Shown here: piece by piece, positions 7,371 through 12,909 of the stretch
Numbering within the stretch: the first letter of the stretch is position 1
Layout of the letters: every line of letters starts with the position of its first letter
Source: a virus
IMG/VR virus record: IMGVR_UViG_3300001097_000101
Span: 1-20,120 of that record
DNA: 20,120 nucleotides
Strand: one strand, 5' to 3'
Notes under the pieces: generated by a model
Told to the model about the DNA's origin: nothing
The model's input: only the letters and a program-made list of their open reading frames with translations
The model's database searches: none
Position numbers and translations under genes: made by a program

Positions 7371-7943
7371 GTTTATCTTGCGCCTCTTTATGCGCGTGAT
7401 ATTCGTTCATTTTGGGGACGATCGCGGCTTCGTAGAGGTCGAGCGCGTCTTCGTAGTCGTAGACTTGCCGGAGCTCCCAGAGCTTGGCTTGCTTTTCGGA
7501 GATAATGAACCCGAGAACTGGCTCAATGTTTGCGTAATCTGTGCTTTGGCTTGATCCAATAATGACCGGGACGTTGCGAAGAGACGCCCGGTGTTCATAA
7601 AATTTGAGTTATGATCGTGCACCTCGCGCATGAGCATCAGGAACATATCACCGTCAGTAATATGCGCGTCGATCATGTGCTCACTGCTGAGCGGAGTGAA
7701 CTCACCGTTCGGCATCTGTGCCTCGACAAACTTGCACATGTCAATGCCCAGCTTTTGAAATGACTTTGAGTATTGCTCGGAGCTGGCCGGGTTACCTTTT
7801 ACCGCATCACGCAGCAGAGCAGCGCCACGGGTAATCATCTCGATAGCCTGAGTCGCCGGGTATCGACCAATCTGAAAAGTTTTTTCTACTGGCTCGCCAA
7901 CGCTCGATTTTAGCGTGACTTCTTTGGGTTTAATTAATGACAT
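7360..7943 (-). CDS. Tail assembly chaperone, -1 frameshift (long C-terminal) form
   Basis: In the -1 frame relative to the chaperone gene, the sequence is open from just after a TAA at 7611-7609 to TAA at 7362-7360. This frame has no ATG or GTG start until codons near its end, so it needs frameshifting. Its sequence looks much more like a protein than the overlapping zero frame: FIISEKQAKLWELRQ, then VYDYEDALDLYEAAIVPK, then MNEYHAHKEAQDKQGR. The zero frame there is a string of S, T, K and P. A slip at A_AAT_TTT (7605-7599) would join 115 zero-frame residues to 79 -1-frame residues, 194 in all. Such G/GT-type frameshifts are conserved in tail chaperone genes just before the tape measure, which is where this lies. 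The extended form typically binds the tape measure and recruits tube subunits. The exact slip position is inferred. Confidence 0.72.
7407..7943 (-). CDS. Tail assembly chaperone, zero-frame product
   Basis: The 178-residue zero-frame product starts MSLIKPKEVTLKSSVGEP. It has a helical core (ATQAIEMITRGAALLRDAV, SKSFQKLGIDMCKFVEAQMP, DGDMFLMLMREVHDHNSNF) that resembles other contractile-phage chaperones. Its final ~33 residues are low-complexity S/T/K/P/R, probably because that DNA mainly codes in the -1 frame. Position between tail tube and tape measure defines the role: it should coat the tape measure during tail assembly and be absent from the virion. The ATG at 7943 has AGGAG 7 nt upstream and lies inside the end of a 22-codon ORF, so coupling is likely. 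TGA at 7409-7407 follows a second possible slippery heptamer, C_CCA_AAA. No enzymatic motif is visible. Confidence 0.75.
   Translation of the reverse strand: MSLIKPKEVTLKSSVGEPVEKTFQIGRYPATQAIEMITRGAALLRDAVKGNPASSEQYSKSFQKLGIDMCKFVEAQMPNGEFTPLSSEHMIDAHITDGDMFLMLMREVHDHNSNFMNTGRLFATSRSLLDQAKAQITQTLSQFSGSLSPKSKPSSGSSGKSTTTKTRSTSTKPRSSPK
7410..7416 (-). promoter_or_regulatory. Second possible slippery heptamer, C_CCA_AAA
   Basis: The last two sense codons of the zero-frame chaperone (CCA AAA) with the preceding C form a canonical X_XXY_YYZ heptamer directly before the stop TGA. Slipping here would add MNEYHAHKEAQDKQGR and also give 194 residues. The nearest downstream hairpin is the terminator ~40 nt away, too far for classical stimulation, although the adjacent stop codon could cause pausing. 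It is less well supported than the upstream signal. Confidence 0.35.
7565..7605 (-). promoter_or_regulatory. -1 ribosomal frameshift signal: slippery heptamer plus stem-loop
   Basis: Minus-strand 7605-7599 reads A AAT TTT in the zero frame (codons 113-115), an exact X_XXY_YYZ heptamer. A 6-nt spacer (7598-7593) is followed by a GC-rich stem-loop. ACCGGG (7592-7587) pairs with CCCGGT (7570-7565) and CGT (7586-7584) pairs with ACG (7574-7572), with a single-base bulge at 7571 and a 9-nt loop. Heptamer, spacing and structure fit the standard -1 frameshift model. The -1 frame's upstream stop is only a few bases before the heptamer, so this is nearly the earliest point at which the shift can happen. 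Confidence 0.68.
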
Positions 7944-7998
7944 TAATAATCTCCTGCACTGCTAGTGCGTGTCTTGCTAGTAATTGTGATCTGTTCAT
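7930..7998 (-). CDS. 22-codon mini-ORF leading into the chaperone gene
   Basis: The ORF MNRSQLLARHALAVQEIINVIN begins at 7998-7996 with an excellent Shine-Dalgarno (GGGAGGTG, 6 nt between GGAGG and ATG). Its ATG overlaps the stop of the upstream hypothetical gene (ATGA). Its stop TAA at 7932-7930 lies 11 nt inside the chaperone gene, whose ATG (7943) is in another frame. This arrangement would deliver ribosomes onto the chaperone start. The peptide is amphipathic and helical in pattern. It may be a real small protein or only a coupling leader; the strong ribosome site is what supports translation. Confidence 0.5.
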   Translation of the reverse strand: MNRSQLLARHALAVQEIINVIN

Positions 7999-8303
7999 TT
8001 TGCACCTCCCTTATTCGCTGCAAGCAGGCTTTCAATAGCCGCGTCAATCTGCCCGGCCTTGGCGTTGGCACCGTCGATTATATTGCGCTTTGATGCTTGG
8101 AGTTGTCCAACTTGATCGTCGATAAAGCCAGTGCTGTCGAGCGGAATATCGACGTCAACCGAGGCCAGAATGACACGGTCGTCATTTTTTATTGGACCGA
8201 TCAGCGAAACCTCTATCATTCCGTACAATGAGCTCGTCGGGTCACTGTACGCGTACACGTAAATAGTTCTTTTAAAGCGATCTGGTATCTTCATTTCTTT
8301 CAT
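7995..8303 (-). CDS. Hypothetical phage protein between tail tube and chaperone
   Basis: I do not recognise a named family with confidence. The 102-residue product has a beta-rich N-terminal half (FKRTIYVYAYSDPTSSLYGMI, VSLIGPIKNDDRVILASVDVDIPL) and a helical C-terminal third (QLQASKRNIIDGANAKAGQI, DAAIESLLAAN). Neither a signal peptide nor a membrane segment is visible, and no enzyme motif stands out. The ATG at 8303 has AAGGA 7 nt upstream; a second in-frame ATG three codons later has poorer spacing. Downstream it is coupled through ATGA to the 22-codon ORF and then the chaperone. Its place in the tail operon suggests a minor tail or tail-assembly role, but a cargo gene is equally possible. 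Confidence 0.6.
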   Translation of the reverse strand: MKEMKIPDRFKRTIYVYAYSDPTSSLYGMIEVSLIGPIKNDDRVILASVDVDIPLDSTGFIDDQVGQLQASKRNIIDGANAKAGQIDAAIESLLAANKGGAK

Positions 8304-8345
8304 TTTGATTTCCTTTTGATTGTGTAAAGTGTGCCGTTGACTTTA

Positions 8346-8373
8346 GTTAAAGGCTGCCTGTGCGGCAGTTAAC
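8346..8373. repeat. Inverted repeat in the spacer between two small genes
   Basis: GTTAA (8346-8350) and CTGCC (8354-8358) pair with TTAAC (8369-8373) and GGCAG (8364-8368) around a TGTGC loop, giving a 10-bp stem with a 3-nt bulge. It sits in the ~100-nt spacer between the stop of the 8404-8721 gene and the start of the 7995-8303 gene. There is no T-run on either side, so it is not a typical terminator. It may be an RNA processing or stability hairpin, or an operator. Nothing else is evident in this spacer. Confidence 0.45.
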
Positions 8374-8403
8374 TTGCCGGTGTATTGCTACTTGCTTCCG
8401 CGT

Positions 8404-8721
8404 TCAAGCGTAGCCCTCCAGATCTGCCCTCATCTCCGCAACGCGACTGAAATTGCGCTCTTGTTCTATTGCACCCATCACTGACTCAATCGAGGATCGA
8501 GCAATAGCGGAGCTATACACATTGGCGCAAATAACCCTGCGAGCAATGCGTGAACGCTCGGTCTTTCCGTCGAGCATCTCGCGAGCAAATGCCGCACGGC
8601 GTTCGTGGGCTGCTTGCATCTCAACGGCTATATCACCATCAGGGTTGCCGTTCGCCAGGACTTCTGCGGCAAGCTCGGAAAGGTAGGTAGCGGTGCGGGT
8701 ATTAATTGTTAATCTGGTCAT
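8404..8721 (-). CDS. Hypothetical small helical protein
   Basis: I do not recognise this 105-residue protein. It is predicted by eye to be almost all helical and rich in A, E and R: ATYLSELAAEVLANGNP, AVEMQAAHERRAAFAREMLD, GKTERSRIARRVICANVYSS and SVMGAIEQERNFSRVAEMRA. It has no membrane segment and a single cysteine. It is the first gene after the tail tube terminator and has a plausible sigma-70 promoter of its own just upstream. This unlinks it from the tail operon and makes it a candidate moron, meaning an extra gene added to a phage operon. The alternative is a small tail accessory protein. The start ATG at 8721 follows a GGAG-containing leader (CCGGAGCAAGAAAAA). Confidence 0.6.
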   Translation of the reverse strand: MTRLTINTRTATYLSELAAEVLANGNPDGDIAVEMQAAHERRAAFAREMLDGKTERSRIARRVICANVYSSAIARSSIESVMGAIEQERNFSRVAEMRADLEGYA

Positions 8722-8762
8722 TTTTTCTTGCTCCGGTGTGGTTAGTATCTCTTAATGAGTTA

Positions 8763-8791
8763 ACAATAACACACCATTTGCAGCATTGCAA
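8763..8791 (-). promoter_or_regulatory. Candidate sigma-70 promoter for the small-gene pair
   Basis: On the minus strand, TTGCAA (8791-8786) and TATTGT (8768-8763) are 17 nt apart. The -10 is preceded by TGT, an extended -10 element. Each hexamer matches consensus at 4 of 6 positions. The site lies directly after the tail tube terminator and ~40 nt before the ATG of the 8404-8721 gene, a logical place for re-initiation. It could also be used by a phage-modified polymerase, or be chance. Confidence 0.4.
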
Positions 8792-8802
8792 CACCTATAA
8801 CC

Positions 8803-8827
8803 AAAAAAAAGCCCTCAATGCGAGGGC
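8803..8827 (-). terminator. Intrinsic terminator after the tail tube gene
   Basis: Minus-strand GCCCTC, loop GCATT, GAGGGC is followed at once by eight T. The 6-bp, GC-rich stem pairs 8822-8827 with 8811-8816. It begins ~25 nt after the tail tube stop codon and is one of the clearest terminators in the window. Confidence 0.88.
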
Positions 8828-8852
8828 CATTCAAACCACTAACTCCTAATCC

Positions 8853-9323
8853 CTACTGAGCCAGCTCAATCACCGGCGGCGTCTCGCTCATTTTGCCGAA
8901 CATGAACTTGTACGTCGGCGTGTTAATTCGACCGCTTGAAGACTGACTGGCAGCGGGTGAGCCCTCTATCAACTTTCCGGCTTCGCACAATAGCACTGAG
9001 CCGTTCGGCATGACCCGCGTTAAAGTGATGATGTCGTTGTTCGAGCGCTTCCCTTTCTCCGGTGTGTTGAGCTGTACCAGCTGCTGCATAAACACATGGT
9101 CTAAAGTGTTCGGGATGACAGCCAGCGTCAGCTCTTTCGGCGTAGCTACTGACCATGTGATGGGATCGCCGTTCGTGCCGATCTCCATACTGCCCAGCGT
9201 CACGTTCGGGATGCTAACCGGGTCAGTATCTTTCGGAAACGCGGTCATCGGAATCGGCGCATTGCCGGTCGTGTTGCTTGCGGAGATAGTGACGACCGCG
9301 CCTAAGTGTGAAATATCAGTCAT
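8853..9323 (-). CDS. Tail tube protein
   Basis: From the ATG at 9323 the product has 156 residues (MTDISHLGAVVTISASNTTG...). An 11-codon extension upstream (MEIGTNLKDIT) is in frame, but it belongs to the neighbouring duplicated fragment, and AAAGGA lies 8 nt before the inner ATG, so the inner start is chosen. The protein is beta-rich with a short helix (NTLDHVFMQQLVQLN), and contains KELTLAVIP, NNDIITLTRVMPNGSVLLCE and TYKFMFGKM. It is the only candidate between sheath and chaperone, and its length and beta pattern fit contractile-phage tube subunits, so the tube role is mainly positional. It is followed by a strong terminator, in keeping with a gene expressed at high dosage. Confidence 0.78.
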   Translation of the reverse strand: MTDISHLGAVVTISASNTTGNAPIPMTAFPKDTDPVSIPNVTLGSMEIGTNGDPITWSVATPKELTLAVIPNTLDHVFMQQLVQLNTPEKGKRSNNDIITLTRVMPNGSVLLCEAGKLIEGSPAASQSSSGRINTPTYKFMFGKMSETPPVIELAQ

Positions 9324-9338
9324 AGTTATGTCCTTTAA
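9171..9338 (-). repeat. Direct repeat copy B (inside the tail tube gene)
   Basis: This segment holds the ribosome site and first ~51 codons of the functional tail tube gene. It abuts copy A (9339-9523), which carries the same leader (TAAAGGACATAA) and a diverged version of the same codons. The two copies form a head-to-tail direct tandem repeat. Confidence 0.8.
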
Positions 9339-9523
9339 ATTCGTGCCAATTTCCATGCCGCCAAGGAGGTGACATTTGGAATTCTCGCCGAGTCAGTATA
9401 TTTAGGAAACGCGGTTAAAATGATCGGAGCGCTTTCGGTTGTTTCGCTTGTGGAGATAGTGACGACTGTCTCCAAATGCGAAAAATCTAAATGTGAAATG
9501 TCTGTCATGATTATGTCCTTTAG
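9335..9523 (-). pseudogene. Truncated, diverged duplicate of the tail tube gene start
   Basis: An ORF of 57 codons begins at ATG 9508 with its own AAAGGA site. It reads MTDISHLDFSHLETVVTIS, then APIILTAFPKYTD, then IPNVT, against MTDISHL, VVTISAS, APIPMTAFPKDTD and IPNVT in the real tube gene. About 30 of 43 aligned residues are identical, apart from a 5-codon insert (DFSHL type) that itself repeats the preceding motif. After IPNVT a net 2-nt insertion shifts the frame, so it ends at TAA 9337-9335. In the other frame the homology goes on (MEIGTN) and runs straight into the leader of the real tube gene. It lacks two thirds of the tube protein and is probably a non-functional recombination or duplication scar. 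Confidence 0.75.
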
Positions 9524-11016
9524 ATTAGCACGTGACGGCCCTGGACGCGATCAACAGAATCGCGCTTGGCATAAATAACGGTGTAATCCATGTAATACGT
9601 GGTCACGCCGCTAGTGTCGGTTTCCTGTGCAATGTTCACAACGCGCCACCAGCCTTTGCTCGACACATCACGCCATGCGTTATCATCTGCGGTTATCTGC
9701 GTGATGAATCCGATTTGAGTGGTTGTCAGCTGCTTACCGGTTGCAATAGATCCGTTGAACTTGCCTCGGGCAATGGCTGCGTCAATGTAGCTGTAGCCGA
9801 TAGCCTGTCCAGTTTCGTCTGCCGGAACCTGGTTAAACGCAAGAAACATATTCAAGAACGAGGCTTTAACATCGGCCTTGAACCACTGTTCGTTGGCATA
9901 GACTCCCATCGCCGTTGGTGCCGTTTGTCCGCCCATCAACTGGCCGCGCTGGTAGAAGTCGAGCATCGTTCCAGCTTCTTGCGTAACGCCGTAATAGTTC
10001 ACTCGGATAGCGTCGTACGTGTCTGCCAGTGCGTCGGTGCTAACGGTAGGAACAAGCCTGCCATCACGCTGGTAGTTGTAGTTCGCGCTCGCGGCTGGCT
10101 TGTCCCATTGCTGACTCGCTAAAATCGCGCAAGGTAACAGCCAAGGGTAATCGCCGTTTGCGGAGTCGTACAAAGTAACACCGGTGCCGGTAAAGCCCTT
10201 TAGCGCATCAAAATATGCCTGTGCGTTTTCGCTGCCGACGCGCTGATGGAATTGAAACTCAACGTTTCGAGAGTTGTTCCAGCTCGCGGCTTCCACCACT
10301 TGCGATTCGGTCAGTTCGTCAATAAACGAAAACGAGCCGTAGTTGTTGTTGATCTGAGTAGAGCCAGACACAACATCTGTAATGCTCTGCTCGGTTGCGC
10401 CGTCGCTGATGATAGCCTGACTGCCCCAGCCTAAATCAGCCAGAAGGCCAGCGGTGCCGGAGGTAATATCAAGCGTGCCGTCTGCCGCAACGTTGCTGTC
10501 AAACTCAACCGCTGTGCGGCCAGCGTTATAAACAACAGTCGCTGTTGCCAGTGGTCCGGCTGCGGTCGTCATTGCGGTCTGAATTGCTGTGGCAACATCA
10601 GCGTAAGAAGCTGCGGCGCTAAAGTCCAATGCGGGTACAGCTGTGCTAACGCCGCCGATGATGACGGCAAGAGAGCCAGCGGCGTAGGTCTTTAAAGTGT
10701 CAAGCGCGGCTACTTTAGAGCCAAAAATCTGAGCGCTGGTGTCGCTGTCTGCCCATCGGGCGAACTGAATGTTTTGTGGCTTGGTGATGACTTTAGACAC
10801 AAAGCCAAAGTAATACAAAGCTTGTTTGTATTCTTCGCCATTGCTATCGCCAAAATAATCAAGCACAGCATTATCGTTGCGAAAGTTTACGATACCGCCG
10901 GTCGGCACTAGCTCATTTGTAGTATAAAGCCGGAGCTTTAACTCCCGAGTACCTACCGCTGCTGCGCCGCCTACGCCGGACGTGATGTCGACGTAGCGAT
11001 TGGATGAAATTGGCAT
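9520..11016 (-). CDS. Tail sheath protein (DUF3383 family)
   Basis: The 498-residue product has the pattern of the DUF3383 sheath family: PISSNRYVDITSGVGGAA at the start, FGDSNGEEYKQALYYFGFVS and PQNIQFARW near residues 55-90, FHQRVGSENAQAYFDALKG mid-protein, and a conserved C-terminal domain (NYYGVTQEAGTMLDFYQRGQ, GKFNGSIATGKQLTTTQIGF, ITQITADDNAWRDVSSKGWW) that forms the contractile core. It wraps the tube and shortens on infection. ATG 11016 is chosen because GAGGA lies 9 nt upstream (11030-11026); the in-frame TTG two codons earlier is only 3 nt from that site. Its stop lies 11 nt before the ATG of the duplicated tube fragment. It establishes the myovirus morphology of the phage. Confidence 0.92.
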   Translation of the reverse strand: MPISSNRYVDITSGVGGAAAVGTRELKLRLYTTNELVPTGGIVNFRNDNAVLDYFGDSNGEEYKQALYYFGFVSKVITKPQNIQFARWADSDTSAQIFGSKVAALDTLKTYAAGSLAVIIGGVSTAVPALDFSAAASYADVATAIQTAMTTAAGPLATATVVYNAGRTAVEFDSNVAADGTLDITSGTAGLLADLGWGSQAIISDGATEQSITDVVSGSTQINNNYGSFSFIDELTESQVVEAASWNNSRNVEFQFHQRVGSENAQAYFDALKGFTGTGVTLYDSANGDYPWLLPCAILASQQWDKPAASANYNYQRDGRLVPTVSTDALADTYDAIRVNYYGVTQEAGTMLDFYQRGQLMGGQTAPTAMGVYANEQWFKADVKASFLNMFLAFNQVPADETGQAIGYSYIDAAIARGKFNGSIATGKQLTTTQIGFITQITADDNAWRDVSSKGWWRVVNIAQETDTSGVTTYYMDYTVIYAKRDSVDRVQGRHVLI

Positions 11017-11052
11017 ATTCAAAAATCCTCTAATTAGGGGTTGTGAGGTAAA

Positions 11053-11580
11053 TTATACTCTATTTATTTCTCCTGTCACATCATCAAATAATGAGACAGG
11101 CTTAATGTATTCTGTGTTATAGCTCACGACAATATCAAAGCTCGGCTGTGACTCCCAATTATCGCCTTCATTAACTTCAAACGAGGGGCGCACGTTGCCG
11201 CATTCCTGCACGTCGACGCCCTTGCCCTTGAGCGTCCGAACGCTATCCGGCTGCTGAATCATGTCGTTAACAATCTGCACAAGATCGTGCGCTGGTATGC
11301 TTGCCGCGTCTGTCGGGTCGAAATCAGCCAAGGCGCTTATTTGATAGCTTTTTTGTTTAACGTGGTTTATTTTTAAGTCGTTATCAACGTACTTTCTGCT
11401 CCAGCCAACTTGAGTATTTGAAACCGGCGTGATGAATACTTGATACTTTGCCCTTCGTGCGTTTTGAGCTGTGGGCTGGTTGCTTCTTGACACGATTAGA
11501 TCAGCTGATGCAATGCCGTATATGACAAGCTGTGTTTTGATCTCTGAAATAAGCGCTGCAACGATCTGGCCATCAAGCAT
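11053..11580 (-). CDS. Tail/neck terminator-like protein
   Basis: This 175-residue protein shows an alpha/beta pattern expected of gp12-like neck or tail terminators. An N-terminal helix (LDGQIVAALISEIKTQLVIYG) is followed by strands (AKYQVFITPVSNTQVGWSRK, SYQISALADFDP), a second helix (PAHDLVQIVNDMIQQPDSVRT), strands, and a final beta segment (SQPSFDIVVSYNTEYIKP). Terminators cap the tube-sheath stack and bind the neck. It lies directly upstream of the sheath gene, where the terminator gene normally sits. Its ATG overlaps the stop of the preceding neck gene by 8 nt. Family recognition is moderate and the role is supported mostly by gene order. Confidence 0.62.
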   Translation of the reverse strand: MLDGQIVAALISEIKTQLVIYGIASADLIVSRSNQPTAQNARRAKYQVFITPVSNTQVGWSRKYVDNDLKINHVKQKSYQISALADFDPTDAASIPAHDLVQIVNDMIQQPDSVRTLKGKGVDVQECGNVRPSFEVNEGDNWESQPSFDIVVSYNTEYIKPVSLFDDVTGEINRV

Positions 11581-11953
11581 TGTAAGGCTCCAGCTTTACA
11601 GCCAGTACCTGGTTCCATCCACCCGAGGGTTGCCAGTCGTTTGAAGTTGGCAGCGCCCGCCATAAGTACCCATTGAACACTAGCTGGTCAGCGTTGTTTC
11701 CTCTCGATAGCAGGCGCACAAGTTCAGTGTCGAAAATCTGGATGTACTGTTTATCAAAGTCCAGTCCGTTGCGCTGAATAGATTCCCTGTTCATCGGATA
11801 AATTCCAGCCTGCCGGTCTATCGGGTCTGACCACGAATCGACGTTATAACCCTGATCGTTAGTCGCCGTGCCCAGCCACTCGATGTATTGGTACGCCTGC
11901 CGGCCAATCACTGACTGCGTAACCGATAGCAGATTAAAACCAAAGTTGCTCAC
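11573..11953 (-). CDS. Neck protein, head-closure candidate
   Basis: The 126-residue, mainly beta protein contains SVIGRQAYQYIEWLGTATND, then YNVDSWSDPIDRQAGIYP, then DKQYIQIFDTELVRLLSRGN and a C-terminal LVFNGYLWRALPTSNDW...NQVLAVKLEPY. This resembles small neck proteins that cap the connector (stopper or head-closure type). It lies between the HK97-gp10-like protein and the tail terminator, as expected for a neck component. Its start overlaps the previous stop by 4 nt (ATGA), and its end overlaps the next gene by 8 nt. I cannot name a family with confidence. Confidence 0.5.
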   Translation of the reverse strand: MSNFGFNLLSVTQSVIGRQAYQYIEWLGTATNDQGYNVDSWSDPIDRQAGIYPMNRESIQRNGLDFDKQYIQIFDTELVRLLSRGNNADQLVFNGYLWRALPTSNDWQPSGGWNQVLAVKLEPYNA

Positions 11954-12498
11954 GATGTAACCTCGTGCGTTAGCGTTGCAATCATGTAACCGGTTTCCCT
12001 GAGCGGGTCTTGATTTGCGAAAGGCTCGCCAAGTTCGCCCGCGCCCGTCTTCCCTTCTGCAACAGCTGCGGCAACACTGCCAACAACTTTTCCGCCTATC
12101 TTTACGCCGTCGTTTCTGAGTTTTCTCAGTGCCAGAGTGACGGGAGAAAGCGCAAGGTGATCGCCGCTAACAATCGCGTCTTTAACATCTGCTTCGGCAG
12201 CGAGGCCAACGGTTCTTAGTACGCCTTCATAATCGCCACTGCCGTTTATCCATTGCTTAGCTCTGTCCTCGAACACCGATGACCACTTGTCTTTGTTGTC
12301 AGCAATCGCTGGACGGAAGAAAGGTCTAGCCGGTGCGGTCTTTGATCCAAATTCGTTCAACGCCGCAACGCCTGCAACGGGCGTATTGTCATCGTACTTG
12401 GCACCCTCAAACCAGCCCACTTGCAATTGTTCATTAGCGGCTCTTAGCTTTTCTGCAAGCCCTCGAACATTGCTTGAGTCGATACGAATCGTGGACAA
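11950..12498 (-). CDS. HK97 gp10-like / virion morphogenesis protein
   Basis: The 182-residue protein contains the hallmark VAALNEFGSKTAPARPFFRPAI segment (near residues 43-64) of HK97-gp10 and phage virion morphogenesis families, followed by helices and a C-terminal DPLRETGYMIATLTHEV. In the family, a PxRPF/L element is followed by a terminal L.dTG.m..SI pattern, both seen here. These proteins work at the head-tail joint or in tail completion. The gene directly follows the DUF4054 adaptor and overlaps the next gene by 4 nt. There is no stray motif or truncation; the length is typical for the Gram-negative phage members of the family. Confidence 0.78.
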   Translation of the reverse strand: MSTIRIDSSNVRGLAEKLRAANEQLQVGWFEGAKYDDNTPVAGVAALNEFGSKTAPARPFFRPAIADNKDKWSSVFEDRAKQWINGSGDYEGVLRTVGLAAEADVKDAIVSGDHLALSPVTLALRKLRNDGVKIGGKVVGSVAAAVAEGKTGAGELGEPFANQDPLRETGYMIATLTHEVTS

Positions 12499-12906
12499 TT
12501 AAAACCTCCGGTATGCCTGTAGGGCATTTGTTCCGCCGTAGTAATCGCCGATTGAGTTGATGGATAGCAGGGCTGAAATCTCGTTACCGTAGGGCGTGGT
12601 CGCAAGCCAGAACGAGAAGTTGCTTCGGTTAGGTGGCTCGGCAAAAGACACGTTAACCGGGCCTTCTGTTGCTGACGTTACCAGCCGCCCAGGTTGGCCT
12701 TGCGCAACCTGCGCCGCAATAGCAAGCAAGTGCGCTACCATGAGCTGATAAACGTACTGCCGACAGTCATCGCTAAACGTTAATTGATTGTCTTCGATGT
12801 AACATTTAGCGACAACCATTTTTCCATTCAGCATGGCGTCTGGATACAGTGCAACATCCGCAAAAGCGGGGAACGCTGCACGGAACGAAGCAATATCCAG
12901 ATCCAT
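12499..12906 (-). CDS. DUF4054 head-tail adaptor protein
   Basis: This 135-residue helical protein starts with DIASFRAAFPAFADVALYPD, followed by a helix-rich core (CRQYVYQLMVAHLLAIAAQVA), then GRLVTSATEGPVNVSFAEPP and a C-terminal ATTPYGNEISALL...YYGGTNALQAYRR. This is the textbook layout of DUF4054: F...FP.F.....yp, a long YlMVAHLL helix, and TpYG..y..L near the end. These proteins act as adaptors attached to the portal ring. It lies 3 nt after a hypothetical gene and touches the HK97-gp10-like gene. Family recognition is good; structural role is from family knowledge. Confidence 0.85.
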   Translation of the reverse strand: MDLDIASFRAAFPAFADVALYPDAMLNGKMVVAKCYIEDNQLTFSDDCRQYVYQLMVAHLLAIAAQVAQGQPGRLVTSATEGPVNVSFAEPPNRSNFSFWLATTPYGNEISALLSINSIGDYYGGTNALQAYRRF

Positions 12907-12909
12907 TAT

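Noticed and set aside
8923-9156. A 77-codon minus-strand frame inside the tail tube gene
   Set aside because: It overlaps the tube gene in another frame, has biased composition (many H, R and A) and no independent ribosome site.
9335-9356. Upstream start (MEIGTNLKDIT) for the tail tube protein
   Set aside because: These codons are the end of the duplicated fragment plus the ribosome site; the inner ATG at 9323 has the proper AAAGGA spacing and matches the start of the duplicate.
9363-9578. A perfect Shine-Dalgarno AAGGAGGTGA on the plus strand with a GTG frame
   Set aside because: The GTG overlaps the ribosome site itself (no spacing), and the translated frame is antisense to the duplicated tube fragment.
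9532-10122. A 196-codon open frame on the plus strand opposite the sheath gene
   Set aside because: It lies fully antisense to a clear DUF3383 sheath gene, has no ribosome site of note and shows no protein-family pattern. It is a by-product of codon use in the real gene.
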